DNA of 64,000 nucleotides, from the NCBI GenBank assembly GCA_037367405.1, contig JAZKJV010002617.1, positions 248,001 through 312,000 of the forward strand, given 5' to 3'. This document shows positions 23,201 to 33,800 of this stretch, piece after piece. The notes under the pieces are model-generated. The model ran no database searches, was not told where the DNA came from, and worked only from the letters and a program-made list of their open reading frames with translations. How positions within the stretch are numbered: position 1 is the stretch's first letter; every line of letters begins with the position of its first letter. The position numbers were made by a program, and so were the translations under genes. Origin of the DNA: Ottelia alismoides (Eukaryota > Streptophyta > Magnoliopsida > Alismatales > Hydrocharitaceae).

Positions 23201-23297
23201 AATGCTAATTATGCAGAATAAATGCAAATATGATGTTGATTTTTAGGGACTTAAGCTTAATAAATGAGATTTAGAGTGATGAATCCGAGATTCATCT
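20221..23297 (-). repeat. Right (5') LTR of element B
   Basis: Begins TGATGTGCCC and ends GATTCATCT on the plus strand. Promoter features are as in the left copy: TATA at 22035-22043 and the CACGTG array at about 22230-22440. In element sense this copy drives transcription leftward into B. Confidence 0.95.
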
Positions 23298-23302
23298 AGT
23301 GT
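23298..23302. repeat. Right target-site duplication of element B
   Basis: AGTGT, the partner of 11471-11475. The next bases CTTTTAGGGTC continue the A leader. Confidence 0.9.
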
Positions 23303-24343
23303 CTTTTAGGGTCAAGTGTGTTTAGCAGTCCCAATTTTATAGTTTTTTCTTTTTATGTATTTTTCAATGCAAACAATACATAACGATTTTTTCAGTTCTC
23401 CTGGTTATTTAAATCTGAAAATAGGGGAGAAGACAAAAAAACTGATGCATGATGAAATCAATGATGCATGCAGAGTAAGAGATGTGTACCTAACTCCAGC
23501 AGTCTACATGCAAAGTGATCCATGCATAAAAGTAAAGGCAGGAAATAAACTACTTATATGATGCACGAGAAACCGGCCTTAGAGAGAGCAATTTCTACAC
23601 GTGAAGCACAGTAGCCGGGCACTCAAACCTAAGTCCGGAGTCCTATCTTGGGAGCCACTCGGTGTCCGCTACAACGGATTCTGCATGCGTTGTATGTGAC
23701 TCCTCAAGGCACGTGGACTAGAGTCTAAGTAATCCGACTTTTTTCTTGTGAATTAATTAGTTAGGTCCAATTACGATCTAGTAGGAGCAGGCAGATAATT
23801 AGGGATTGGATCCTAATCAATTATGTCACAATCACGAGAAAATCCTAAGCTAAGGCCTAAACCACGTAAATCAGATAAGCAGTTAATAAAAATGTGATAA
23901 AATGAAAAACTAGCGAAAACACGGTGAGGTCCCCCGAGCACACCGGTGCTTGGCGAAATGGACCTCGATAACACCGATCCAAGTCTGAGTGTCCCTGTGT
24001 TATTACAATAAATATTTTGCAAGAAGATAAACTAATCTACTCTACGACTATCCTATGGCTATTCTATGGTTATTTGCGTGGCTATTCGTGCGGCTCCCGT
24101 ACTCCTTCTCAGCTTCTCGTGCTCTCCTGCGGCTCTATGTAGAAAAGAGCTCGCGGTTCCGTCAGCTTCCGAAAAAGCCACCTCGGTCCTCGGACCCTAG
24201 CAAGAAAGCAAACAAGAGTGTATTAGACACAATTATTATAAAAATATGCAAAGAAAATCAGAAGAAAATATATATACAACTATGGACAAAAAGCCGCGAA
24301 AGAGAAAACCGCGAAAAATAAAAAACGACTACTAAGCCGTGCT
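23303..24343 (-). other. Leader of element A, PBS-proximal part
   Basis: It continues the leader interrupted by B and corresponds to 46135-47160 of D. No ORF is shared between the copies. It includes the 20-base palindrome listed next and a purine/pyrimidine-mixed stretch with no other structure that I recognise. Confidence 0.75.
23934..23953 (-). other. Conserved leader palindrome, element A
   Basis: Element-strand CCAAGCACCGGTGTGCTCGG, an 8-bp stem around CGGT with one weak pair. D and E carry nearly the same 20 bases at the corresponding place. Confidence 0.65.
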
Positions 24344-24360
24344 TCCCGGCAACGATGCCA
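24344..24360 (-). other. Primer-binding site of element A, tRNA-Asp
   Basis: TGGCATCGTTGCCGGGA on the element strand, differing from the B and C site at three positions. Three bases separate it from the LTR. Confidence 0.85.
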
Positions 24361-24363
24361 TTC

Positions 24364-27300
24364 TGATGGGCCCGAAAAATCCCCCAAAATCCGGGTAAAG
24401 GTATAAAATCAATCAAGGGTCTTTGCAATCCGGATCTCAGAGATCGAACTCAACACGAAAAATAGACCACCAAAATCAAAATAATCAGTCAAAAACTGAA
24501 TAGCGGTCTCGCTATTTATTTAACCTGGTATAACGAACAGGGTCGAACTCAAGGAGCACGGATTGGCCAAGTGGCCTACGAAGTAGTCGGAAATGAATAA
24601 AATACGAAAATGTATTTTTGGTGGATTTTATGTATTTTTAATTTTTTTTGTATTTTTAATTATAAAGAAAATAAGGGAGAAGCAAGAAAAAGGCACAAAC
24701 AACTAATTATTTAACCACACAAATCAACTCAGAAAAATGTAAGAAAAATATTTTTGGGTTTTATATTTTTATGTATTTTTGGTAGTTTTTTAAGAATTTT
24801 ATAGTTTTTATGTTGATTTTATAAAAATAGGAAAAGACTGAAAATCAGAATCAATGTGCAGACAGATTTGAAAGGCTATCTAAAAATAGATAGATAGCCT
24901 ATAAAAATATGGAGACAATTTTATATGGAAATACAAATAAAAACTAAGCTACAGGAAAAGGAGTTGCATATTTTTTAGAATTTTTAATGATTTTTTGTAA
25001 GGTTTTTAGGGTTTTTCAATTTTTAGGTGTTTTATAAATCCAAATTAAGTGAAATTTGGACTGAAGAAATTACCAAAACAAACAGTACCTTGTTTTTTTA
25101 GAATTTTTAGGGGGTTTTTAATATTTTTAGTTGATTTTCTAATTCGAACAGTAGCAAAAAAGGGTGTTTTTGAATTTTTAAAAATATAAAAAAACCTCAA
25201 AAATGTCCCAAAAAATTAGTCAAATTTTTACACAGTGGCAGCTGACACGTATCCAAATTTCACAAATTTGGAGTTGATTTGATATTTTATTCAACCAATA
25301 AACAAGCAATAACACATAGGGAACTAATCGCAAGAAAAATAACTTGCAGGGCTAAGATGACACACGCGCCAAAAGTATAAGGGGTTTAGTGCAAAATGCA
25401 CATAAATTTCAACACATGTTCAAATATTGTATGCATAGGGTCATATATGCAATATTCAAAACATAAAATTCATTCCATAACACATAATACTCAGCCCTAA
25501 ACAAGCAAAAAGCCCACAAAAGTCACGTGTCGAAGCACGTGCATCCACAACACAGGGACTAAAGTACAAATACAAGAAAGTACATGTCCTGATATGCAAA
25601 ACATCCAAGTGTGCTAATTTATGTAATAGACTAAACAATAACTGAAAGAAAATGCAGGGGGTCGGGCGCAAGTTACCCAGCCAAAGCGCGTGCAGGTCGC
25701 GTGAGGAGTGACATGTCAAGCGGTGAGTGGCAGTGGTCGTGCGGCTCTGATGACGCCTCCTGGAAGATCAGACGGTCCTGGCACAAAGGAGAACGTGGGG
25801 TGCACGTGGCCGTTAGATCGTGGATCTAACGGCCTGTTAGAGGCAGGCGATGAACGGCTTTGATGAAGTCTGGACGTGAGGCCCAATCCGACGATGAAGA
25901 GATGGTCTGGATGAACTCCTCCTGGGCGAACTTCTCCGACGAGCTGGGAGTGCTCCGAGCATCCAATGGAAGATCAGGAAGAAGGGTTCGTCTCGCGATG
26001 ACGTTCCGCGTCGGGTGGTGGTGGTCGATGAAGTTCCCAACATTCTGATCCTCTGACGAGGGAGGGAAGACCTGGACGACTCCAACAAGGAATGCAAGAT
26101 GCGACTAAGGGGGGTATCTCGTGCTTATTCACCTACAAGAGAAAGCTCGTACTCGGAGGACGACTCCGGCATGGGTTATTTGAGAGAAAGCAAAGGGAAG
26201 CGGGGTGGTTTGGTGAAGGGGGGTCCCGGCGGAGGCGGCGGAAGGGACCGATCCCGATCTTAGCTTGGATAGACAAGATCGAGGTGATCAGGTCGTGGAC
26301 GGAGGGTGACGATGAGTCGAGGTGCCTATCTGTACATATAGAGTGAAGTGACGGGGCTCCGGCCACTGGGGCGGAGCTGGCGGAGCAAGATCGGAAGGAT
26401 TAAAGTTACACGATGATCTAGGAGCTAACAGAGGTACCTGATGGAAGAAATCATCTAGGTTGGAGATGTTGAGTCTCCTGGGATCTTTGCCTCGATGGAG
26501 CGATGCCTCTAGAGGCTCAGGTTGCACCGGCGGCGGAGCTCGACGATGATGGTCGCCGGACCTAGGGCAAACACCTCCAAATCCTCTCTGCAACACGCTC
26601 AATCACTCGATGTCACTCAAGGATGAAGGTATAGGTCCTGGGAGTTGAAGATGGGAGCCCAATGTTCGTGAATATGCGGCGGAAGGTGAAGCTATATAGT
26701 GGTGCAGGTCCGATAAGAGAGGAGTGGAGCGCGCAGATCGATGCATGAAGCCCTAGCAAGAAGGTCGGGCGTGAATCTCGGATCATCAAGGTTCAATCGG
26801 AGCTAGGGGTTTAGGTAAATGGGAGGCGAAGTGATTCGGGAAAAAGGGGAGAAGTCAGGTTGAAACGAGATTCGGATCCTAAGTGGTCCAGGGGGGAGTT
26901 GACCAGGGGTCAACAATCCCCCGTGGACCAATCAGAATCTAGTATTTATAATTTATTTGTAAATTAAATAAAAAATAGTAACTGATTTTATTTCAAAATC
27001 TTTTCAACATAAAAAATGTTTATTTATTTTCAAAGTGTTTTTTAGTGTTATTTATTTATTTTTTTGAAAAATAAATTATGTTTATACATTATATTATATT
27101 ATATTATATACAGGTATTCATACCTATGTATTTTTTATTTTTATTTTTAATTATTTTATCTATGTATAATTATCCTAATTTTATATTTTATTTACATCAT
27201 AAAAGTTGGGATATAGAATAATTTTTATTTGATTTTTATTAATTATTTACTAGGAAAAATAAATATTTCTTTTATTCTTATATACATGGTATATTATACT

Positions 27301-27697
27301 GAGGAGAGAGAAATTATTTATTTTTGTTTTTAATTTTTTTCTCATTTTTATTTTATTTTTATAAATATATACAAATTGTGAGAAACACATAAATATTTTT
27401 ATTTTATGAAAATAAAATATATACATAAGAGGGGGAATATCTGTACATAGATGAATGGCCCTATCTCTCTCTACTTATTTTATTTTGCGGTCAGGCCAAT
27501 GATTGGCCTTCCTTAGATTCGGGCCATCAATATTTATTCTAAATATTTCCCTCTTTTTCTTTATTTATTTATTCCTTTATTTTTGTATAAAAAACTTGTT
27601 AATTATTGCTATTTACACAAAGCATGCAATTTGATAATTTATTATATTTACAAATTATTACATGGTGTTGAATAAAGAGTGATGAATGGGTATTCAT
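24364..27697 (-). repeat. Right (5') LTR of element A
   Basis: Begins TGATGGGCCC; the other end is the degraded palindrome GATGAATGGGTATTCAT. About 3.33 kb: AT-rich U5 (24364-25640), GC-rich R and promoter part (25640-26940), AT-rich U3 with a TATTATATTATAT microsatellite near 27090. TATA is at 26693-26699. The plus-strand flank continues directly into the E gag. Confidence 0.92.
26885..26929 (-). promoter_or_regulatory. Inverted W-box palindrome of the A right LTR
   Basis: GTTGACC-AGG-GGTCAAC (26898-26914) inside a longer GGTCCA/TGGACC inverted repeat, about 190 bp upstream of the TATA box in element sense, with a CCAAT motif next to it. Confidence 0.55.
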
Positions 27698-29414
27698 TAG
27701 GCACCACTAGTAGACCATATGAATCTGGTATGATCTCGACAGATCTTGGGTTGCTGCCGGTCATACCAAATCCTATTGACTTCCATCAACGGCTCCTTCT
27801 CATATAGGGATGGGAGAAGAACTGCCAAGGGTTGATCCTGTTGATACACCACCATCTGAGTGTCCTAAGATGGTGGTAGCTTTGAGTAGTGGTGCAGCAA
27901 CTGCTGGACTAGCTACGCCAGGATGTGGTGAACCTATCGGTACTGGGTGGAGTGTTGGGATGACCTGTTGCTACTAAGATCTTCGCGTGACCTGAGATGG
28001 GGCTGAGAAGCCGTCTGTTCCTCCTTGAAACACATGATCTGGGCCTTCAAGTCACTCAAAGTTTGTGTCAACTGATCGATCTGTGTCATGCCTTGACACT
28101 GCTTCTTCTAGATGATCTCTATGCAGTCCAACTTCTCGCTGATGATGCCCATATCAGCAATTGAAGACTCTGTCTGTGTTGCTGCTGATGAAGAAGTAGA
28201 TGGACCCGCATCAATCCGTGCTATCCTATGATAGGACACAGCCTATGGTAGGGGCTTGCCCTGAGTATAGAGCCTAGTCTGGGACATCACTGTATAGTTC
28301 TCGGCCATCTCCTCATAGATGGCCTAGATATGGTCTTTATCTTTGGCAAAGTAGGAACCCCAACAAGAAGAATTGACGAGCCCCTGCAGCTTCGGTGTCA
28401 GCCCACAAAAGAAGTTCTGGACTAATTTGGGCTTGGATATGTCATGATGTGGACACCGGTCGAGGAGCTCAGGGAATCGATCCCATGCCTCATGGAACTT
28501 CTCATTGGGGATCGTTGTGAAGTTGTTGATCAGAGCCCTCTCTACATTGGTCCGGTCGAGTGGATAGTACTTATTCAAGTACTCGGTCTGAAGCTGCTCC
28601 CACGAAGTGACGTATCTTCCCAAATGGTTCAGTCAGTAGGCCGCTCCGTCGATGAGGGAGAATGGAAATGCCACCATCTTGATGGTGTCCTCGTCCACAT
28701 ATCTGTCATGGACAATGGTGGAGATCATCTCGAATTCGTGCAGGTGTAGATGTGGCTCCTTGGTAGCTAGCCCATGGAACTTGGGCAAAAGCTGAATGGT
28801 CTGGTGTCAAGCTTGAAGTTCCCCCGAATTGCCGGAAGCTGGATCCATCGATGGGTAAGGGTCGCACTAGGGTTGTGTAACTCCTTCATTGCCCAGACGG
28901 GTTGGGGTGGATCCTGCAGTTCTTCTGGTTGTACTCCTGCTCCTCCTCCAGCTACAGGTATATCCTCACTGGCTTGTCTCTGCATCTCTCCTCTGTTGGA
29001 TAGCATTTGTTGTAACTCTAGATGGACCTCTGCCATAAATGCTCCCTAATATCGAATCTGTCACTACATCATCTCTAGGGAGGCTAACAATGTGTTGTTG
29101 ATGGCGCCTTGATCTAGAACACACGTCGAACTTTGGGGCTGTCCATCGGTGCGTCCGTCATTGTTGGCCATCTCGCGGGTCTCTGTAAAGCCAAAAGACA
29201 TGAATTCATGTGTCGTCAAATGAAGAAATAGTTGTACTGGTCTCTACTCAGGCACCTCAGGACTGGAAGAAGGGTGGTCGAGGGGGAACATGGAGGAATC
29301 AAACTTAGGTTCAGAGAACATGTCTGGGCTCCCCCAAACCTCCCTAGATGAGTGGGTCGGAGTACTCGAGAGCGGTGCTACTAGAGGCAGCCTAAGGGAT
29401 CTCCGACCCATCAT
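27698..29414 (-). pseudogene. gag: Gag of element E (truncated, broken)
   Basis: Starts with MMGRRSLRLPLVAPL at 29414, matching A and D. THRWIQLPAIRG (about 28850) and the Gag domain pieces WEQLQTEYLNKYYPL, FHEAWDRF and KPKLVQNFFCGLTPKLQGLV (28330-28620) are clear. The longest open piece is 99 codons; stops and shifts lie on both sides. It ends where A was inserted, so the protease and polymerase are missing from this window. It belongs to the same lineage as A and D but to a different subfamily. Confidence 0.85.
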
Positions 29415-30803
29415 CGTGATCTGCGACTAGTGCGGATGAGATCTGGATGCAAACAAGATCATAAGTCAAACCTCAATTTTACCTACTCAACACGAGAGTT
29501 GATGACCATAAAGGTTCGGTTGTTAATCTTCTCAATTTTATTTAGGTGATAATTCGATTATGCAGAGTGATTAAGCGAGCTATTAGGAACCCGATGCTCC
29601 TAGGAGACTGTCCCAATCCCAAAGCTAGACCTTTCCCAGCCAGTATAAGTTGTGGACCGTTTACCGTCTACCCGATCAACTTACTCTACTAAGGACGTTG
29701 TGGCCCACTTTACCGGATATCGGAGAGATCCTCACTGGAGAATGACTAACCCCAAGACCAGTAGTCTAACAAAAGTTCAGGTGTGGCTCTAGTCTATTGT
29801 GTGGGTTACTCTCTCGCTCAAGCAAACTAAACAAGGAGGGGATGACTCTCCTAAAACAAAATTTTAAGTGAAGTATCTTTTAAGATCAAGTTTGATTAGC
29901 AATCCCAAATTTTATTGCTTTTCTCATTTTTATATCTTTTCCAAGCAAACAACTCCTAACAAATTTTTCGATTTCCTGGGGTTATTTAAGTCCAAAAACA
30001 AGGGAGGAAGTAAAAAAAATCTATGCGCGATCAAACACTATGATGCATGCAAAGTAAGAGATGCGTACCTGTTGCCAGCACTCTACATTTAGGGTGATCC
30101 ACGCATAAATTTAAAGACTTAATTATAACTAATCTATATGTACGAAGAAAACGACCTTAGACAAGCAACTTCTAATGATCGGGAAGAATGGTAGCTAGCT
30201 AATCAGATCATGTCCGGAGTCCGATCTTGGGAACCACTCGGTGCCCACCACAAGGTCCTGCTAGCACTGTATGTGATTCCTCATGGCATGTGGACTCGGA
30301 TCTAATTAGACCAATTTTTTTCTGAATTATTAATAAGTTCCGATTACGAACTATAGATTCTAGCAGTCTATTAGGGATTGGGCCTTAATTATTTACATCC
30401 CAATCAAGAGAAAATCCTAAGTCTAAGGGCCAAAATCTTCGAGAATCAAATAAAAGAAAATATGATAAAACATAATCGATGAAAAATGAGGTGAGGTTGC
30501 CCGAGCACATCGGTGCTCGGCAAAACATACCCCAATAATTCTAATAAAGTCCAAAAGGTCCAAGGTCCTGAATTATTACAACAATAATATATGAGATAAA
30601 ACTAAAACTATTTACTCTATCTATTCTCTAAAAGCTATAACTGCATCCCGCTAAGCTCCTGCTCCTCCTCGGGCGCGTGTCTCCTCCAAAGTGTCCTCAG
30701 GTGGTTCCTCGCACGAAAAGAGAAACATAAAACATGTCAGAGAGCAGTTATAACAAATAGAGATAAAGAGGCAGAAAATCTGAAAAGACTACTAAGCCGC
30801 GCT
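29415..30803 (-). other. Leader of element E
   Basis: Non-coding stretch between gag and PBS. It shares GAGAG...CCCC-type sequence (about 29845) and the palindrome at 30501-30520 with A and D. I see nothing else in it. Confidence 0.7.
30501..30520 (-). other. Conserved leader palindrome, element E
   Basis: Element-strand CCGAGCACCGATGTGCTCGG, a perfect 8-bp stem around a CGAT loop. It differs from D only in the loop. Confidence 0.65.
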
Positions 30804-30820
30804 CCTCGGCAATGACGCCA
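30804..30820 (-). other. Primer-binding site of element E, tRNA-Asp (degenerate)
   Basis: TGGCGTCATTGCCGAGG on the element strand, three mismatches to the B and C site, three bases from the LTR. Confidence 0.75.
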
Positions 30821-30823
30821 TTA

Positions 30824-33790
30824 TGGTGAAACATTTTGTAACTCGGGTTAAGGAATTAGATAATGATCAGATCGTTGCAACCCAACTCACAAAGCAAAAT
30901 TAAAAAGAAAAATAGAAACCACTTACATCACAATATCAAAACAAGGTAATGTTAGCGGTCTTCGCTATTTATTTTAACCTGATATAACAACCAGGGTCGA
31001 ACTTAAGGAGCATGGAAATGTACGTAGTAGTCGGTAATCAGACAAGAAAATGCATATTTTGTTAAAATCTCTATAATTTTTCAATAAGAGAATAAAAACA
31101 AACAAATAGGAAAACAAACACAACCATTGGAATTTTTATTAAGGCCAAAAATACTAAAAAATCAGAAAAAAAATATTTTTGTATATTTTCAAATATTTAG
31201 ATTTTTGGTGATTTTCTGGGTTTTTTATAATTTTTATATGATTTTATAAAAATCAAACAAGAGGAAAACATGGAAATAGTGCACATCTAGGACAAAATTA
31301 CAAATGAAAAATATTTGAAGTGTCCTAATGTCCTGGATATGAATTTTATGAGAAAATAGATGGAAAATGTGAAAATCAGAAACTAAAACTCTATTTTTTT
31401 AGAATTTTATATGATTTTTATAAGTTTTGAGGGTTTTGTGTTTTTTTTATGATGATTTTTGTAAAAGAAATGATATTGGAGGTAAAGCACACAAAGACAA
31501 ACAAACACTATTTTCTTAAATTTTTAAAGAAATTTTTATAATTTTTATGTATTTTATAAAATAGATAGAATAATTTTTATGCAATTTTCTTTTTAGAAAA
31601 TATCAAACTATACTAAATTAATTTGTAAAATTTACCATAGATATTATGTGCTAGCATGAGCTAACGGTAATTTTTATCGGATTTTTGAAATTAATTGGGT
31701 ATTTATTTGATCAAAGATGACATACACAGCTTGTAGGGACCTAGTTGCAATTATGAAAAAGTTCCAGACCAATTGATAACACAACTAAGAAGTATAAGGC
31801 TTAATTCGCAAAAAATCTAAATAAACATAGCATAACATGTGAGTTTGGCAATCAAGGTATAAATACAAGTATCAGGAAACTTTCATTTGAAATATAACAC
31901 AACTTAAGTCCATGGTAGAAAATGCAAATGCACCAAACAAACAAGTGAAGCAGCACGCGAGTTTACATATAGAGAACTGAAATGCAAATACTCAAAATAG
32001 CAAGGGTCCACATGCAAAATACCCAAACTAATTTAAACTATGACAAATATTTATAGGACTAAACTATAAAAAAACAGAGAGGGGCCTAAGGAAAAGTTTC
32101 CCCTTATTAGGCACAATGCAACGTCTGAAGACGCTCACTTATGATCAGATGGCTGAAACACGAGGATACCGCTTCGGCGATGGAGGGACATTATGAGATC
32201 CGCAGATGGATCTAATGGTTGAAGGCCACCCGTAGATGAACGCCTCAAATTAGAACTGGGGCGACCTTCGATCGGACGACTGAGGAGGCGTCAGGAAGAA
32301 TGGGGAAGAAATAGCCTGCATCGAGTTTCAATCGTCGATTGCGCACTTCTCCGACGTCCTCTCGAGCTGTTGGGATACGGAATCGGTCGGCGATGGAGCT
32401 ATGCAGCTGCATGGAGGCTCGGAAGGGTCCAGGACCATGGGGAGGGCCCTGGGGGTGCTCGGACGACCTGGAGCGCTCCTGCAACATCCTTGACCCCCGG
32501 ATGAGGTCTACTGGCACTTCAACCCTGTGGGAGAAATGGTCTTGCTCGGAGGGTAGCTCCGACACTAGTTGGAGCGTCACGAGTAACAATAACGGAAGGT
32601 GGGGGTGAGCGGGCATTTCTCCGGTGAGTGAAGGATTCGACCTAAGCTGGGCTCCAAACCAGTGGCTGGAGCAACGTGGGGATTGCAGAGGAGATGTAGA
32701 AGCGATTAGGGAGTTGAGGTGAGATGGAGAAAAGGACATGACGGTTGTATATTCTGTGTATAGTGACTTAGATTGAGATCATATCTCAAATCTAGATATC
32801 GGAGACCTCTAAAAATGTTTGATTAGATCAAACTATGAATCTAATCTTCTCATTGCATCTAAAACGCATCCTGATCAATGTCCAATATTTGGTCTAAGAT
32901 TAGAATACTAATCTATTGAGAGGAGTCACTAAAATCTAAGCCTATTTCATCACTCCCTGGAATGGAAGTTTCATGGTTATAAGTTTGTTTACGATCACAT
33001 CACCCTCGAGTATTCCTAATACCCATACATCCTACATATTGGAAGACCTAGAATAAACCTGAAGTTTTAGGTCATATTTTGATTGTCTTCTTTAGGGTTT
33101 TATCATTATATTTCTCATTTGATCATTAGGAGTTGATATCGATCATATACTTTCCAAAATCATATATCATACCTCCAAATTCTTATCATGTTTCCAAAGC
33201 AAGACAACCATGCATGGAATTTGATAAGCCCCAATACCTCATGAGTGAGCTCATTTCTTCTGCTTCAATAGTAAACATGCATGATCCCTTTGAGAGATCA
33301 TATTACTCATATGCCCTTGTATGCACACTAGCTCATCGGTATATAGACCTTGATTAGGTCATCAACTAAATGGTCTGCCAAGCATACATATTCAGACATA
33401 TAACAATACATCAGTCTCCAGTTAGAGGATGTGTGCCTATATCATGATAGCATACGACATAGGTCTTGGTTATCTTGATCTCATTAAGTCAACTCTTTGT
33501 CTTAACTTATTTGACACATCCGAATTTCTATTTCCATGCAGAGGAATTGCATCAACAATTCGGTCAAATTTCAACCATTGGATAAAGATTGTCATCTCCT
33601 TCTCAAGTTGGAGATCATGTCTTATCAATCATTTGATAGTGCTTGATGAGTCATCAGTCCAACTCTTTAGAAATCATCCAAGCATCGGTCTCAGTAATTC
33701 AATCACTGAATCAATAATTGTATGATCATTAAGATGCCCATGGTACTGATAATCGAGATTTGACGAGGGCATAAGTAGTCCATACAAGGC
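30824..33790 (-). repeat. 5' LTR of element E
   Basis: Begins TGGTGAAACA. AT-rich U5-like sequence (30824-32100) includes a stretch parallel to the A LTR (GCTATTTATTTTAACCTG near 30965). A GC-richer part follows (32100-32750). A CTATACACAG element on the minus strand near 32755 could be the TATA box. The stretch 32760-33790 would be U3 but has no resemblance to the U3 of the other elements and no ORF over 100 codons, so the LTR end is only estimated. That stretch could also be host DNA or a separate insertion. Confidence 0.6.
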
Positions 33791-33800
33791 GGGACCACGA

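Larger units (their letters stand above)
11476..23297 (-). mobile_element. Element B: young non-autonomous Athila-related LTR element with a gag/protease-like ORF only
   Basis: It has two LTRs of 3074 and 3077 bp. They differ at only 3 of the first 215 positions by eye, so insertion was recent. Internally there is a PBS for tRNA-Asp, a 1.2-kb leader, one long ORF, and a 3' non-coding region with a polypurine tract. There is no reverse transcriptase, RNase H or integrase, so an autonomous relative must have supplied them. A 5-bp target duplication AGTGT flanks it. The right outer terminal base is T where TG...CA ends predict A. Confidence 0.93.
1..27697 (-). mobile_element. Element A: autonomous Athila-type Ty3/gypsy LTR retrotransposon, decayed, interrupted by B
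   Basis: Reading on the minus strand the order is 5' LTR (24364-27697), PBS (24344-24360), leader, gag-pol (11142 down to 4399), 3' non-coding region, polypurine tract (2335-2350) and 3' LTR (1-2334, cut by the window edge). Element B sits inside its leader. The two LTRs differ at about 14 of 160 positions where I compared them by eye (positions 17 and 25406 onward), mostly C/T changes, so A is old. It was inserted into the gag of element E at 27697/27698; its left target site lies outside the window. Confidence 0.92.
27698..33790 (-). mobile_element. Element E: remnant of an older Athila element (gag, leader, 5' LTR)
   Basis: It was split by the insertion of A. The visible part, in element order, is the 5' LTR (30824 to about 33790), PBS, leader and gag down to the A insertion point, within the WYDRQQPKI and RDHTRFIW motif region. 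Its pol and 3' LTR must lie left of the window. The right boundary is uncertain. Confidence 0.8.

Noticed and set aside
32245..32739. A 164-codon minus-strand frame in the E LTR as a gene
   Set aside because: It lies just after the probable TATA box in the GC-richer LTR part, as the chance frames in the other LTRs do, and has no recognisable domain.
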